Source: Petrocella sp024636985
Lineage (GTDB): Bacteria > Bacillota > Clostridia > Lachnospirales > Vallitaleaceae
Reading direction: 5' to 3'
Assembly (NCBI GenBank): GCA_024636985.1
Contig: JAGXFY010000065.1
Span: forward strand, 1 to 18,657
Length of the DNA stretch: 18,657 nucleotides
Shown: positions 8,302-14,332 of the stretch, one piece after another
Layout: every line of letters begins with the position of its first letter
Position numbering within the stretch: the stretch's first letter is position 1
Translations under genes and position numbers: made by a program
Notes under the pieces: generated by a model
What the model saw: only the letters and a program-made list of their open reading frames with translations
Database searches by the model: none
What the model was told of the DNA's origin: nothing

Positions 8302-9072
8302 TCAAATCTTATCGCGCCCCATAAAATAGTAACTGCCACCTAGAATCAGACCACCACCAACAAAATTCCCAAGGGTTACCGGAATCAGATTCTTAAAAAC
8401 ACCTAATACAGATACAGTTTCCGGATGCTCCAACCATAGACCAATGGTAAAAATGGTCATGTTTGCAATGCTGTGTTCCATTCCCGTAGCTATAAAAGCA
8501 AATAGACACCAGAAAATCATGATGAGCTTACCGGATTCACTCTTAAGTTTAATCGAGGATAACACGGCAAGACAAACCAAAATATTACATAGTATACCTT
8601 TGAAGAAGAGTTCAATAAATGAACCATTCATCTTTACTTCTGATACTTGAAGGACAAATTCACCAACGGCATTACCTTCAATCCCGGTCATATAAAAAAG
8701 CGTACCAATGATAATGGAACCAATGAAATTACCAGTGTAACTTAGTCCCCAGCTTTTACTGGCATCCGAAAGTGTTATTTTTTTATCAAAAATACCCATA
8801 ACATGAACCAGATTATTCCCTGTAAAAAGCTCCGATCCGGACATAATGACTAAACTCAGTGCGATTCCAAAACCAAGACCCATATATATTTTTCCATAAG
8901 GACTACCGGCCACTTGAGCTGTACTGCCAATAACCATAATAAGTATAATACCTATACCCACATAAGCGCCAGCCAAACCGGATGCAACCAGATATCTGCC
9001 AATACCACTTTTCATGAAGTTTATTTTGTTGACAGACCCTTGGCCTACCAACATAAGGATTTCTTTATACAT
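8302..9072 (-). CDS. FNT-family anion channel, probably hydrosulfide/sulfite/formate type
   Basis: This is a 256-residue membrane protein of the formate-nitrite transporter family with about six helices. Both family signatures are visible: MSGSELFTGNN (77-87), with the gating-loop Thr84, and GILCNILVCLA (159-169), preceded by Lys158. The pore histidine is H200 in TGMEHSIANM. As first gene of the asr operon it most likely moves the substrate (sulfite) or the product (hydrosulfide). A clostridial FNT next to asrABC has been shown to be a hydrosulfide channel (HSC). Formate or nitrite cannot be excluded from sequence. The ATG is preceded by AAAGG at 7 bases. It lies just downstream of a terminator, so its operon needs its own promoter in 9073-9137. 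Confidence 0.92.
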   Translation of the reverse strand: MYKEILMLVGQGSVNKINFMKSGIGRYLVASGLAGAYVGIGIILIMVIGSTAQVAGSPYGKIYMGLGFGIALSLVIMSGSELFTGNNLVHVMGIFDKKITLSDASKSWGLSYTGNFIGSIIIGTLFYMTGIEGNAVGEFVLQVSEVKMNGSFIELFFKGILCNILVCLAVLSSIKLKSESGKLIMIFWCLFAFIATGMEHSIANMTIFTIGLWLEHPETVSVLGVFKNLIPVTLGNFVGGGLILGGSYYFMGRDKI

Positions 9073-9093
9073 AAGATTACCTTTCTCTCTAAA

Positions 9094-9112
9094 GTTATCA
9101 TATATTTAACAA
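9094..9112 (-). promoter_or_regulatory. Rex-like imperfect operator upstream of the asr operon
   Basis: The minus strand reads TTGTTAAATATATGATAAC, 22 bases before the FNT start. The left half equals the clostridial Rex half-site TTGTTAA; the right half keeps only four of the seven bases of TTAACAA. A -10-like TATGAT overlaps it, but no good -35 is seen. Redox control of asr genes would be sensible; the site itself is weak. Confidence 0.3.
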
Positions 9113-9137
9113 ATGTTCCACTGATTTAATTCTTCAG

Positions 9138-9187
9138 AAAAAAGCAGTCAGCCATTAATCATCCTGTTATAATGACTGACTGCTTTT
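9138..9187 (-). terminator. Terminator between the DUF1858 operon and the FNT-asr operon
   Basis: Arms 9140-9157 and 9170-9187 (AAAAGCAGTCAG...CTGACTGCTTTT) pair over 18 positions with one C-A mismatch, around a 12-base loop. The minus strand ends in six T and the plus strand in four, so it can act mainly in the minus direction and perhaps both ways. It starts 11 bases after the DUF1858 stop. Confidence 0.85.
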
Positions 9188-9197
9188 CATTCAATTT

Positions 9198-9383
9198 CTA
9201 CTGATTAAGTTGATGAATAAGATCTTCAATATTAAGACCATGAATTTCTGCCGCTTGACTTAAGGATTCCATTTGAGATGAAGGGCAACCTAAGCATCCC
9301 ATACCATTAGAAATCAAAATACCTGCAGCATCCTCTTTTTTACTTAATATTTCACTGATTAACATATCTTTTGTAATATTCAT
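9198..9383 (-). CDS. DUF1858 protein (hybrid-cluster-protein-associated redox disulfide domain)
   Basis: This 61-residue soluble protein consists of one DUF1858 domain. It starts with NITKDMLISEIL, then GMGCLGCPSSQMESL with a redox-type CxxC (C30, C33), and ends in the AAEIHGLNIEDLIHQLN helix. The family (TIGR03980-like) is often found fused or adjacent to hybrid cluster proteins and other nitrogen and sulfur redox enzymes. Its biochemical role is not known; the CxxC suggests a dithiol carrier or sensor. It has AAGGAG 7 bases before the ATG and follows the 209-residue unknown gene after 15 bases, as last gene of the small-reductase operon. Confidence 0.85.
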   Translation of the reverse strand: MNITKDMLISEILSKKEDAAGILISNGMGCLGCPSSQMESLSQAAEIHGLNIEDLIHQLNQ

Positions 9384-9398
9384 ATCGTTTCTCCTTTT

Positions 9399-10028
9399 CT
9401 AAGCTCTCATTATTGTATGTTTTTGCTTGGGTTCTTTTTCATACTGGTAGCTGAAATTTGTTGCTTTTCCTTCAACAAACCCTTTGATAAAGGCCGCTCT
9501 AAAATCGTAATAGTAGCCAACATCCATCCCTTCGGATATCCAATTGTCTTGATGGACACATCTATTGGTTAACCATATAACTTGTTGATCATCTTGTTCT
9601 ATGACTTCATTAACCCGGTCACATGGCATGCCCTCTAATAAATAGTCATTAAGAGTCACAAAAATCTGATTAGGATCTGTAAATGTTTCATTTCGCTCAA
9701 TGGCTTTTTCTTTACCCTTATTGTAGTATACCGCTACCACTGTATCTGCTGCTTCTTTGACTTGATCATTTAGGACTTTGATGATTGCAGCTTGTCTTTG
9801 CTCTGCTCTATTAATACTGGTTTGAAGCCAGCCATGGATATTACTTGTATCAATCAAGGACTCAATAGGTTCATCTCCCATAGGATACCCATAATCATCA
9901 TAAATCGCTTTTAAAGTGTCCTGTGTTAAGATTAAGGGGAATTGATTGATAATGTCCTGTTCAATCTCTTCAAATAATTTAATTTTGTTAAACAACCACG
10001 TGTGAATAGGTGCTAAAAATAAGCTCAT
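9399..10028 (-). CDS. Conserved-looking protein of unknown function in the small siroheme reductase operon
   Basis: The 209-residue protein is not recognised. It starts SLFLAPIHTWLFNKIKLFEE, appears soluble and mostly helical, with no signal peptide or membrane segment. Visible candidates for functional residues are C136 in GMPCDRVNEVIEQDD, C157 and H159 in NRCVHQDNW, and a dense aromatic run GYYYDFRAAFIKGF (171-184). The ATG at 10028 was chosen because AAAGG precedes it by 8 bases and it begins 1 base after the upstream stop. The frame is open further up but would run 24 codons into the reductase gene. Tight coupling with the upstream reductase and the downstream DUF1858 gene suggests a shared redox role, perhaps maturation, substrate binding or a partner subunit. 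No enzyme class can be assigned. Confidence 0.85.
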   Translation of the reverse strand: MSLFLAPIHTWLFNKIKLFEEIEQDIINQFPLILTQDTLKAIYDDYGYPMGDEPIESLIDTSNIHGWLQTSINRAEQRQAAIIKVLNDQVKEAADTVVAVYYNKGKEKAIERNETFTDPNQIFVTLNDYLLEGMPCDRVNEVIEQDDQQVIWLTNRCVHQDNWISEGMDVGYYYDFRAAFIKGFVEGKATNFSYQYEKEPKQKHTIMRA

Positions 10029-10029
10029 A

Positions 10030-10710
10030 TTATATTTCCTTTCTTTTTTCATAGGTGGCGAGAACCGCTTTTTTATACTGATCAAAACCAACGCGATCAA
10101 TCATAATGCCCAGTTTTTCTCCGGTATCTGCCATCTCACAATAGGTATCAAACACAGCATCGACCATAAGAAAAACTTCTTCTTCAGTAAGTTGGCTTGC
10201 AACTTCATCCGGCAGTCTCGGATGAAAGCCAGCGCTGCCACCGACTCGGACAATGTAGCCTTCAACATCTGCCAGAACCACGATGTCTTTAGCATTAGCA
10301 CTTGTACAGGCATTTCGACAGCCGGCTACAGCGATCTTAACCCTATTAGGTGCCGGTTTTCCGTAGTAACGCTTTTCAAGGGTCATGCTGACTTTCATGG
10401 AATTTTGTTTAGCTCTTTTGCAAAAAGAAGCCGGACACATCTCAACATTCTTGACGGAATAAGGGGACAATACACCGGGTTCCATACCAAGATCTGCCCA
10501 CGCAGCGTCTACCTCTTCTGCCTTAAGACCAATAATCATCACCCTTTGTCCTGATGTGATTTTTAGGGTTGCTTTATATTTTCTTGCCACTTCCGCAAGG
10601 CGTATCATGTTATCCGGTGTAATAAAACCACCAGCAATCCTTGGCGTAATGGAATAGGTTCTTTTATCGTTTCTTACCTTTTGAAGATTTGCATACCTAG
10701 GATTCGACAT
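10030..10710 (-). CDS. Small siroheme sulfite/nitrite reductase-like protein
   Basis: This 226-residue protein has one half-repeat of the sulfite/nitrite reductase fold and the coupled siroheme-[4Fe-4S] half. The N-terminal part contains ITPRIAGGFITPDNMIRLAEVA and LKITSGQRVMIIG, the ferredoxin-like half domain with its R.. substrate-side strand. The cluster cysteines are C92, C97 (MCPASFCKRAKQ) and C131, C135 (AGCRNACTSANAKDI). The size matches the low-molecular-weight assimilatory-type sulfite reductase of Desulfovibrio vulgaris (about 218 residues). The first cysteine pair is C-x4-C rather than the usual C-x5-C, confirmed in the DNA at about 10420-10437. It could reduce sulfite or nitrite, or be a siroheme sensor. 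First gene of a three-gene operon; AAAGGAG lies 7 bases before the ATG. Confidence 0.88.
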   Translation of the reverse strand: MSNPRYANLQKVRNDKRTYSITPRIAGGFITPDNMIRLAEVARKYKATLKITSGQRVMIIGLKAEEVDAAWADLGMEPGVLSPYSVKNVEMCPASFCKRAKQNSMKVSMTLEKRYYGKPAPNRVKIAVAGCRNACTSANAKDIVVLADVEGYIVRVGGSAGFHPRLPDEVASQLTEEEVFLMVDAVFDTYCEMADTGEKLGIMIDRVGFDQYKKAVLATYEKRKEI

Positions 10711-10752
10711 GAATGGCTCCTTTCTTATGAGTTTTGATTTGTCTTATGTGCC

Positions 10753-10774
10753 TATTATATATATAATAAGTCAA
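10753..10774 (-). promoter_or_regulatory. Palindromic promoter/operator region of the small-reductase operon
   Basis: A perfect 16-bp palindrome TATTATATATATAATA (10753-10768) abuts TTGACT (minus strand, 10774-10769), 43 bases before the start codon. The palindrome contains TATAAT in both directions, but TTGACT is only 9 bases from it, so no standard sigma-70 pair fits. It marks the likely control region of the operon; the exact promoter is unresolved. Confidence 0.4.
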
Positions 10775-10883
10775 TAATTCGGTATCCTATGTTACCTTAT
10801 TGTTTGAAGACACGCTTTGCTTGATATTGTTTGTAGTAGAATAATTCTTTGATGCTAAGCCATGATAGACTTTTAGAAAGTAC

Positions 10884-10917
10884 AAAAAAAAAGCCACCAT
10901 GATCAATCATGAGGGCT
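10884..10917 (-). terminator. Rho-independent terminator of the proB-mmcQ operon
   Basis: Minus-strand arms AGCCCTCATGAT (10917-10906) and ATCATGGTGGCT (10903-10892) pair except for two central positions and are followed by eight T. It starts 18 bases after the MmcQ/YjbR stop codon. Confidence 0.85.
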
Positions 10918-10935
10918 AAAATTGACTTTTTGCAA

Positions 10936-11298
10936 TTATTGTAAGTCAAGAAAACTTTTTTGTTGTTTCTGTGTCATAGCTTTGAAAACAAGGTCATAAG
11001 ACATATCCAGCATGATTTTTAACACTTCATCCGGTACATCCCCCTCTAAAAATACAGAATTCCAATGGGTTTTATTCATGTAGTACCCGGGTATAATATC
11101 AGGATATTGATTTCGTAATGATTGTCCAAAAACCGGCTCGCATTTGACGGTTATAATCGATTTCTTTTCTTTATTAGTCCCGATCATCACATACATCTTA
11201 TCTCCTATTAAGTATCGTGTGGCTTCCCACTCCACTTTATAGTCTCTTATCGTGCCTGTCTTTGCTAAACAATATCCATCCACCCAATCGTATTTCAC
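10936..11298 (-). CDS. MmcQ/YjbR family DNA-binding-fold protein
   Basis: This 120-residue protein is of the MmcQ/YjbR family (PF04237), which has a double-wing or CyaY-like fold. Its members are small soluble proteins of unsettled function. The diagnostic segment is PGYYMNKTHWNSVFLEGDVP in the C-terminal half, together with the EPVFGQSLRNQYPDIIPGY loop. The start codon is GTG at 11298, preceded by GGGAGG, and the protein begins MKYDWVDGYCLAKTG. It is the last gene of the proB-DUF896-cyclo-ligase operon, 78 bases after the cyclo-ligase gene, and ends just before a strong terminator. Confidence 0.85.
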   Translation of the reverse strand: MKYDWVDGYCLAKTGTIRDYKVEWEATRYLIGDKMYVMIGTNKEKKSIITVKCEPVFGQSLRNQYPDIIPGYYMNKTHWNSVFLEGDVPDEVLKIMLDMSYDLVFKAMTQKQQKSFLDLQ

Positions 11299-11357
11299 TG
11301 TTTTCCTCCCACTTATTACCTAGATATGTTGCCATTGTTTTGAATAATGATAACATC

Positions 11358-11382
11358 TATTTATTTATTTATTTATTTATTT
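11358..11382. repeat. Tetranucleotide repeat (TATT)6
   Basis: Six perfect copies of a TATT/AATA unit cover 25 bases from 11358 to 11382. The stop codon of the cyclo-ligase gene (11377-11379) lies at its upstream end on the minus strand, so slippage would change only the spacer to the mmcQ gene. Confidence 0.8.
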
Positions 11383-11943
11383 CTTTTTTATTTTAATCAC
11401 ACGATCTTCCGTGACAATATAGTCCATGATTTGGTCTTTACTCTCGTAGGGTAGCTGATTTTCCAGATGGTTCTCATAAGCTAATCCAACTTTTATAAGA
11501 CCTGGATGGGCGTTCAGATAATTATCATAATAACCACCACCATATCCGATTCGATTCCCTTTAAGATCAAAACAACAACCGGGTACAAGAATCAAATCCC
11601 CTTCTCTAGGCTCATAGACAGCACTGCCAACTTTGGGTTCCATTACACCAAATGTGCTTTTTTTCAACTGTTCTGGGCCGATATAGGGAGAGAAAGCCAT
11701 ATTTTTTTTATCAATGACCCTTGGTACTAAGAAATTATAACCTCTATGGTTCACCATGTCTTTTATAAAAAGACAATCCACTTCATTTTTCATAGCAATA
11801 TAGCCAAAAACATTACAGGATTGGTTAAAAAAATCTGCTTCTAGAATTCGTTTGGCGATTTTCTCACTCTTACGACTTACATCAGAAAAATACATCTGTT
11901 GTCTTATAAATAAATGTTTTGCTCTATAGTTTGTTTTATCCAT
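11377..11943 (-). CDS. 5-formyltetrahydrofolate cyclo-ligase
   Basis: This enzyme (MTHFS, YgfA/YqgN family) converts 5-formyltetrahydrofolate with ATP to 5,10-methenyltetrahydrofolate and returns it to one-carbon metabolism. The 188-residue protein has the family's best marker, GNRIGYGGGYYDNYL, with the phosphate-binding glycines and tyrosines. Other marks are the N-terminal RAKHLFIRQQM helix, NEVDCLFI, STFGVMEP and DLILVPGCCFDLKGN. A GTG at 11946 is also in frame, but AAGGA is better placed for the ATG at 11943. That ATG overlaps the end of the DUF896 gene by 8 bases. It is translationally coupled within the proB operon and has a lysine-rich C-terminus (IKIKKK). Confidence 0.93.
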   Translation of the reverse strand: MDKTNYRAKHLFIRQQMYFSDVSRKSEKIAKRILEADFFNQSCNVFGYIAMKNEVDCLFIKDMVNHRGYNFLVPRVIDKKNMAFSPYIGPEQLKKSTFGVMEPKVGSAVYEPREGDLILVPGCCFDLKGNRIGYGGGYYDNYLNAHPGLIKVGLAYENHLENQLPYESKDQIMDYIVTEDRVIKIKKK

Positions 11944-12145
11944 CACTTTTCCTTCTGATGGGCGTTATGCTACCATCGGCTTCTACAAAACTTGCTTGAC
12001 TTAAAGTTGCCTTGACGCCATTTTTCCAGCTTTCAATATAAGCCTTTCTCAATACTTGTTGTTCTCCTTTTTCCTTTTCATTCAAGCCTTCTGATTTGGA
12101 TTTTTTGGCCAAAAAATTAATACGTTCGATTTGAGATTGATCCAT
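11936..12145 (-). CDS. DUF896 family small protein (YnzC type)
   Basis: This 69-residue protein of the DUF896 family (PF05979) is a short helical-hairpin protein typical of Firmicutes. The segment INFLAKKSKSEGLNEKEKGE, then QQVLRKAYIESWKNGVKATL, is the whole domain. A short polar tail ends in RRKSDG. Bacillus members (YnzC, YneA-operon proteins) have been linked to SOS-associated operons, but the molecular role is unknown. It has an ideal ribosome binding site AAGGAGG 6 bases before the ATG. It follows proB by 14 bases and overlaps the cyclo-ligase start by 8 bases. Confidence 0.88.
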   Translation of the reverse strand: MDQSQIERINFLAKKSKSEGLNEKEKGEQQVLRKAYIESWKNGVKATLSQASFVEADGSITPIRRKSDG

Positions 12146-12159
12146 TTCAAACCTCCTTT

Positions 12160-12957
12160 TTATAACGCTTTAAATAAAGTTCCAACATCTTCACCTGCGA
12201 GTATATCCAGCAAGACATAAGGGCGATCTGCGTTAGCTATAACCATATCAATATGTGCTTGTGTCGCAATCATAGCTGCTTGAAGCTTTGTTACCATACC
12301 GCCCGTTCCAACAAGGGTGCTTGAACCTGTTGCCATTTTAAGTATATCACCGTTGATTTCCATGACTTTCGGAATCAACTCTGCCTCTTCATGACGCACG
12401 GGATCCTTCGTATGTAGGCCGTCAATATCCGAAAGCAGTATGAGTAAATCAGCTTTAACGAGCGTAGCAACAATCGCTGACAAGGTATCATTATCGCCGA
12501 ATTCAATCTCATCTGTGGCTACAGTATCGTTCTCATTAACAATCGGAATGGTTCCATAATCCAACAAGGCATTAAACGTATTGATAACATTATTTCTACT
12601 TTTTTCTTCCGTTGTAATATCTTTTGTTATGAGTACTTGCCCTGCTATGATATTATATTCTCTAAAAAATTTCTGATACATACGCATCAAGGATGCTTGT
12701 CCTACCGAAGCAACCGCTTGTTTCTTATCCATATCTAATGGCTTGCTTTGTAGGTTTAATACACTAATTCCTGCTGCCTGTGCACCTGATGATACTAAGA
12801 TAACATCCAGGCCACTGTGTTTCATGTCCGCCAGTTGACGAATGAGTTTTTCCATCTTTGTTAAATTAATATGCCCGGTATCTTTGAAAGTCAAAGAGGA
12901 TGAACCCACTTTTACAACAATTCTTTTCATGTTGATGAATGCTTTTCTATCCGTCAT
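12160..12957 (-). CDS. proB: Glutamate 5-kinase, short form without PUA domain
   Basis: ProB phosphorylates glutamate to glutamyl-5-phosphate, the first step of proline synthesis. The 265-residue amino-acid kinase domain shows RIVVKVGSSSLTF near the start, VILVSSGAQAAGI, GQVLITKDI, PIVNENDTVATDEI, LLILLSDIDGLHTKDP and TGGMVTKLQAA. It stops where the PUA domain of the longer ProB proteins would begin, so it is the short form. A GTG at 12963 is in frame, but AGGAG is 8 bases from the ATG at 12957 and 2 bases from the GTG, so the ATG was taken. No proA lies next to it. It is the first gene of its operon and has a clear promoter. Confidence 0.94.
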   Translation of the reverse strand: MTDRKAFINMKRIVVKVGSSSLTFKDTGHINLTKMEKLIRQLADMKHSGLDVILVSSGAQAAGISVLNLQSKPLDMDKKQAVASVGQASLMRMYQKFFREYNIIAGQVLITKDITTEEKSRNNVINTFNALLDYGTIPIVNENDTVATDEIEFGDNDTLSAIVATLVKADLLILLSDIDGLHTKDPVRHEEAELIPKVMEINGDILKMATGSSTLVGTGGMVTKLQAAMIATQAHIDMVIANADRPYVLLDILAGEDVGTLFKAL

Positions 12958-12992
12958 ATCCACAACTCCTATGCCAAGATGTAATCTGTTTT

Positions 12993-13021
12993 ATTTTACA
13001 ACAATAAGCCAGCCTAATCAA
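12993..13021 (-). promoter_or_regulatory. proB operon promoter
   Basis: On the minus strand TTGATT (13021-13016) and TAAAAT (12998-12993) are separated by exactly 17 bases, a good housekeeping-sigma promoter. It lies 35 bases before the proB ATG. Confidence 0.7.
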
Positions 13022-13080
13022 TCCTTTAGACCTATTTTGAAAAGTTTCATGATTAGTAACAAAAAAAAGGCTTGAATAAG

Positions 13081-13125
13081 TAAAAATAAGGTAGGTTCTA
13101 CTTAATGATGCTTGTAAAACCTACC
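13081..13125 (-). terminator. Terminator of the DUF4349 gene
   Basis: Minus-strand arms GGTAGGTTTTAC (13125-13114) and GTAGAACCTACC (13101-13090) pair over 12 positions with one wobble, followed by TTATTTTTA. It lies 34 bases after the DUF4349 stop and upstream of the proB promoter. Confidence 0.8.
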
Positions 13126-13159
13126 GATTTATATGCGAACTGTATAGATGCGTTATCCT

Positions 13160-14173
13160 TTATAGACTTGGATTATGATCGTCTTTCTTAGCAGCATCGA
13201 TTTGCTTCATGGTTTTGCTTTTCTTTACACTTTTTTTGTAGATTCTAATCCCTATGAAAAGCATCAAAGCTGTAAAAAGTAGATAGGGTGAATTGGCTAC
13301 AACATAGACAATTAAATCTTCAAAACCTTCTTTGATATCCATAAATGTATTTTCAATACCCCGACTCACCCGTTCACCAAGGGTTATGGGTTCTTTTTCA
13401 ATAATCGTCGGTATTAAAACTTCCTGAATATTGACATTTATGGTTGAATACCGAACACTTTCACTCATATTTCTTAGATTGCTTGTATACCGTTCAATCT
13501 CGTATCGAACATTCTGAAGTGCATATTCCAATTGGATGACATCTTCAAGCTTTTCGGATTTTTCAAGAATGGCTAGAAGTCGATCCTCTTGTACTTTAAG
13601 TGTTTCTAGTCTAGATTCTACATCCACAAATTGACTGGTTATATCTTCACGGCCTTCATTAGCATTGAGCACTTGGCCTATGGTTTTGAGTTCTTCAAAC
13701 ATGACTTCAAATTGTTCTGCCGGTACTTTTATGGCATAACGACTGGATCTTCTTTGGGCACCGCTTTCATAGATTTGACCGCCATAGCTTTCTGAGCTTT
13801 CTACATAAGCATTGTATTTGCCTATAGATTCTTTTAGAGTTGCTATGGTTTCATCATATTCAAGGGTTTCTATGGACATATGGCCGGTTTTAATAATCTT
13901 ACGTTCATTAACAACCATGGACTCAGGTAGGGGTTCACCATCAGCAAAGCTTTTTGTTTCTTCATCCCTCATTTCCATCTCTGAGGTAGCTTCTTCAGTA
14001 ACTTCCTCTGGCATTGAAGGTGCACTTTCATCATAACCCATAAACCCGGACTCATTTGAACTGGTTGCAGTATCCTCTGTTACACTACTTTTTTTGGCAC
14101 CACATGCGGACAAAACAAGTACCATCACCAGCACACTTACAATCCCAATTTTTAAACGCTTAAATCTTTTCAT
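13160..14173 (-). CDS. DUF4349 lipoprotein
   Basis: This is a 337-residue envelope protein. It starts with a basic stretch, a hydrophobic segment and a lipobox LSAC (Cys24), so it should be lipid-anchored outside the membrane. An acidic Ser/Glu/Met-rich linker covers about 25-90. The DUF4349 domain follows (about 90-280), with KIIKTGHMSIET, SSRYAIKVPAEQFE, a long helical middle (VESRLETLKVQEDRLLAILE) that probably forms a coiled coil, and VRYSTINVNIQEV. A transmembrane helix near the C-terminus (YLLFTALMLFIGIRIY) precedes a lysine-rich tail, giving two membrane attachments. Function is unknown. AAGGAG precedes the ATG, and the gene is single, between a divergent promoter region and a terminator. 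Confidence 0.88.
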   Translation of the reverse strand: MKRFKRLKIGIVSVLVMVLVLSACGAKKSSVTEDTATSSNESGFMGYDESAPSMPEEVTEEATSEMEMRDEETKSFADGEPLPESMVVNERKIIKTGHMSIETLEYDETIATLKESIGKYNAYVESSESYGGQIYESGAQRRSSRYAIKVPAEQFEVMFEELKTIGQVLNANEGREDITSQFVDVESRLETLKVQEDRLLAILEKSEKLEDVIQLEYALQNVRYEIERYTSNLRNMSESVRYSTINVNIQEVLIPTIIEKEPITLGERVSRGIENTFMDIKEGFEDLIVYVVANSPYLLFTALMLFIGIRIYKKSVKKSKTMKQIDAAKKDDHNPSL

Positions 14174-14230
14174 CGTCAGTCTCTCCTTTTCTCTCTCACT
14201 ATATCTCTCTTGATGTATATTATATTATCT

Positions 14231-14259
14231 ATTATAATTATTCTGACGTAAATCGTCGA
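14231..14259 (-). promoter_or_regulatory. Candidate promoter of the DUF4349 gene
   Basis: On the minus strand TCGACG (14259-14254) and TATAAT (14236-14231) have a 17-base spacer. The -10 is perfect and the -35 matches four of six. It lies 57 bases before the start codon. Confidence 0.5.
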
Positions 14260-14271
14260 TTTTTGTTCCAT

Positions 14272-14299
14272 TTGACGCTTTAACCTATGTTATAATAAT
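14272..14299 (+). promoter_or_regulatory. Candidate promoter of the M32 carboxypeptidase gene
   Basis: TTGACG (14272-14277) is followed by TATAAT at 14291 (spacer 13, short) and by the overlapping AATAAT at 14294-14299 (spacer 16). The region also carries the divergent DUF4349 promoter, so both genes share a 159-bp intergenic region. Confidence 0.5.
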
Positions 14300-14332
14300 T
14301 TTATAGTCAACATAATAGAAAGGCGGTATCTT

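Noticed and set aside
10029..10100. 24-codon upstream extension of the 209-residue unknown gene
   Set aside because: It would overlap the reductase gene by about 70 bases and has no ribosome binding site; the ATG at 10028 has one.
10775..10870. GGTA...TACC inverted repeat near 10781-10796 as an operator
   Set aside because: Only four base pairs per arm, expected by chance.
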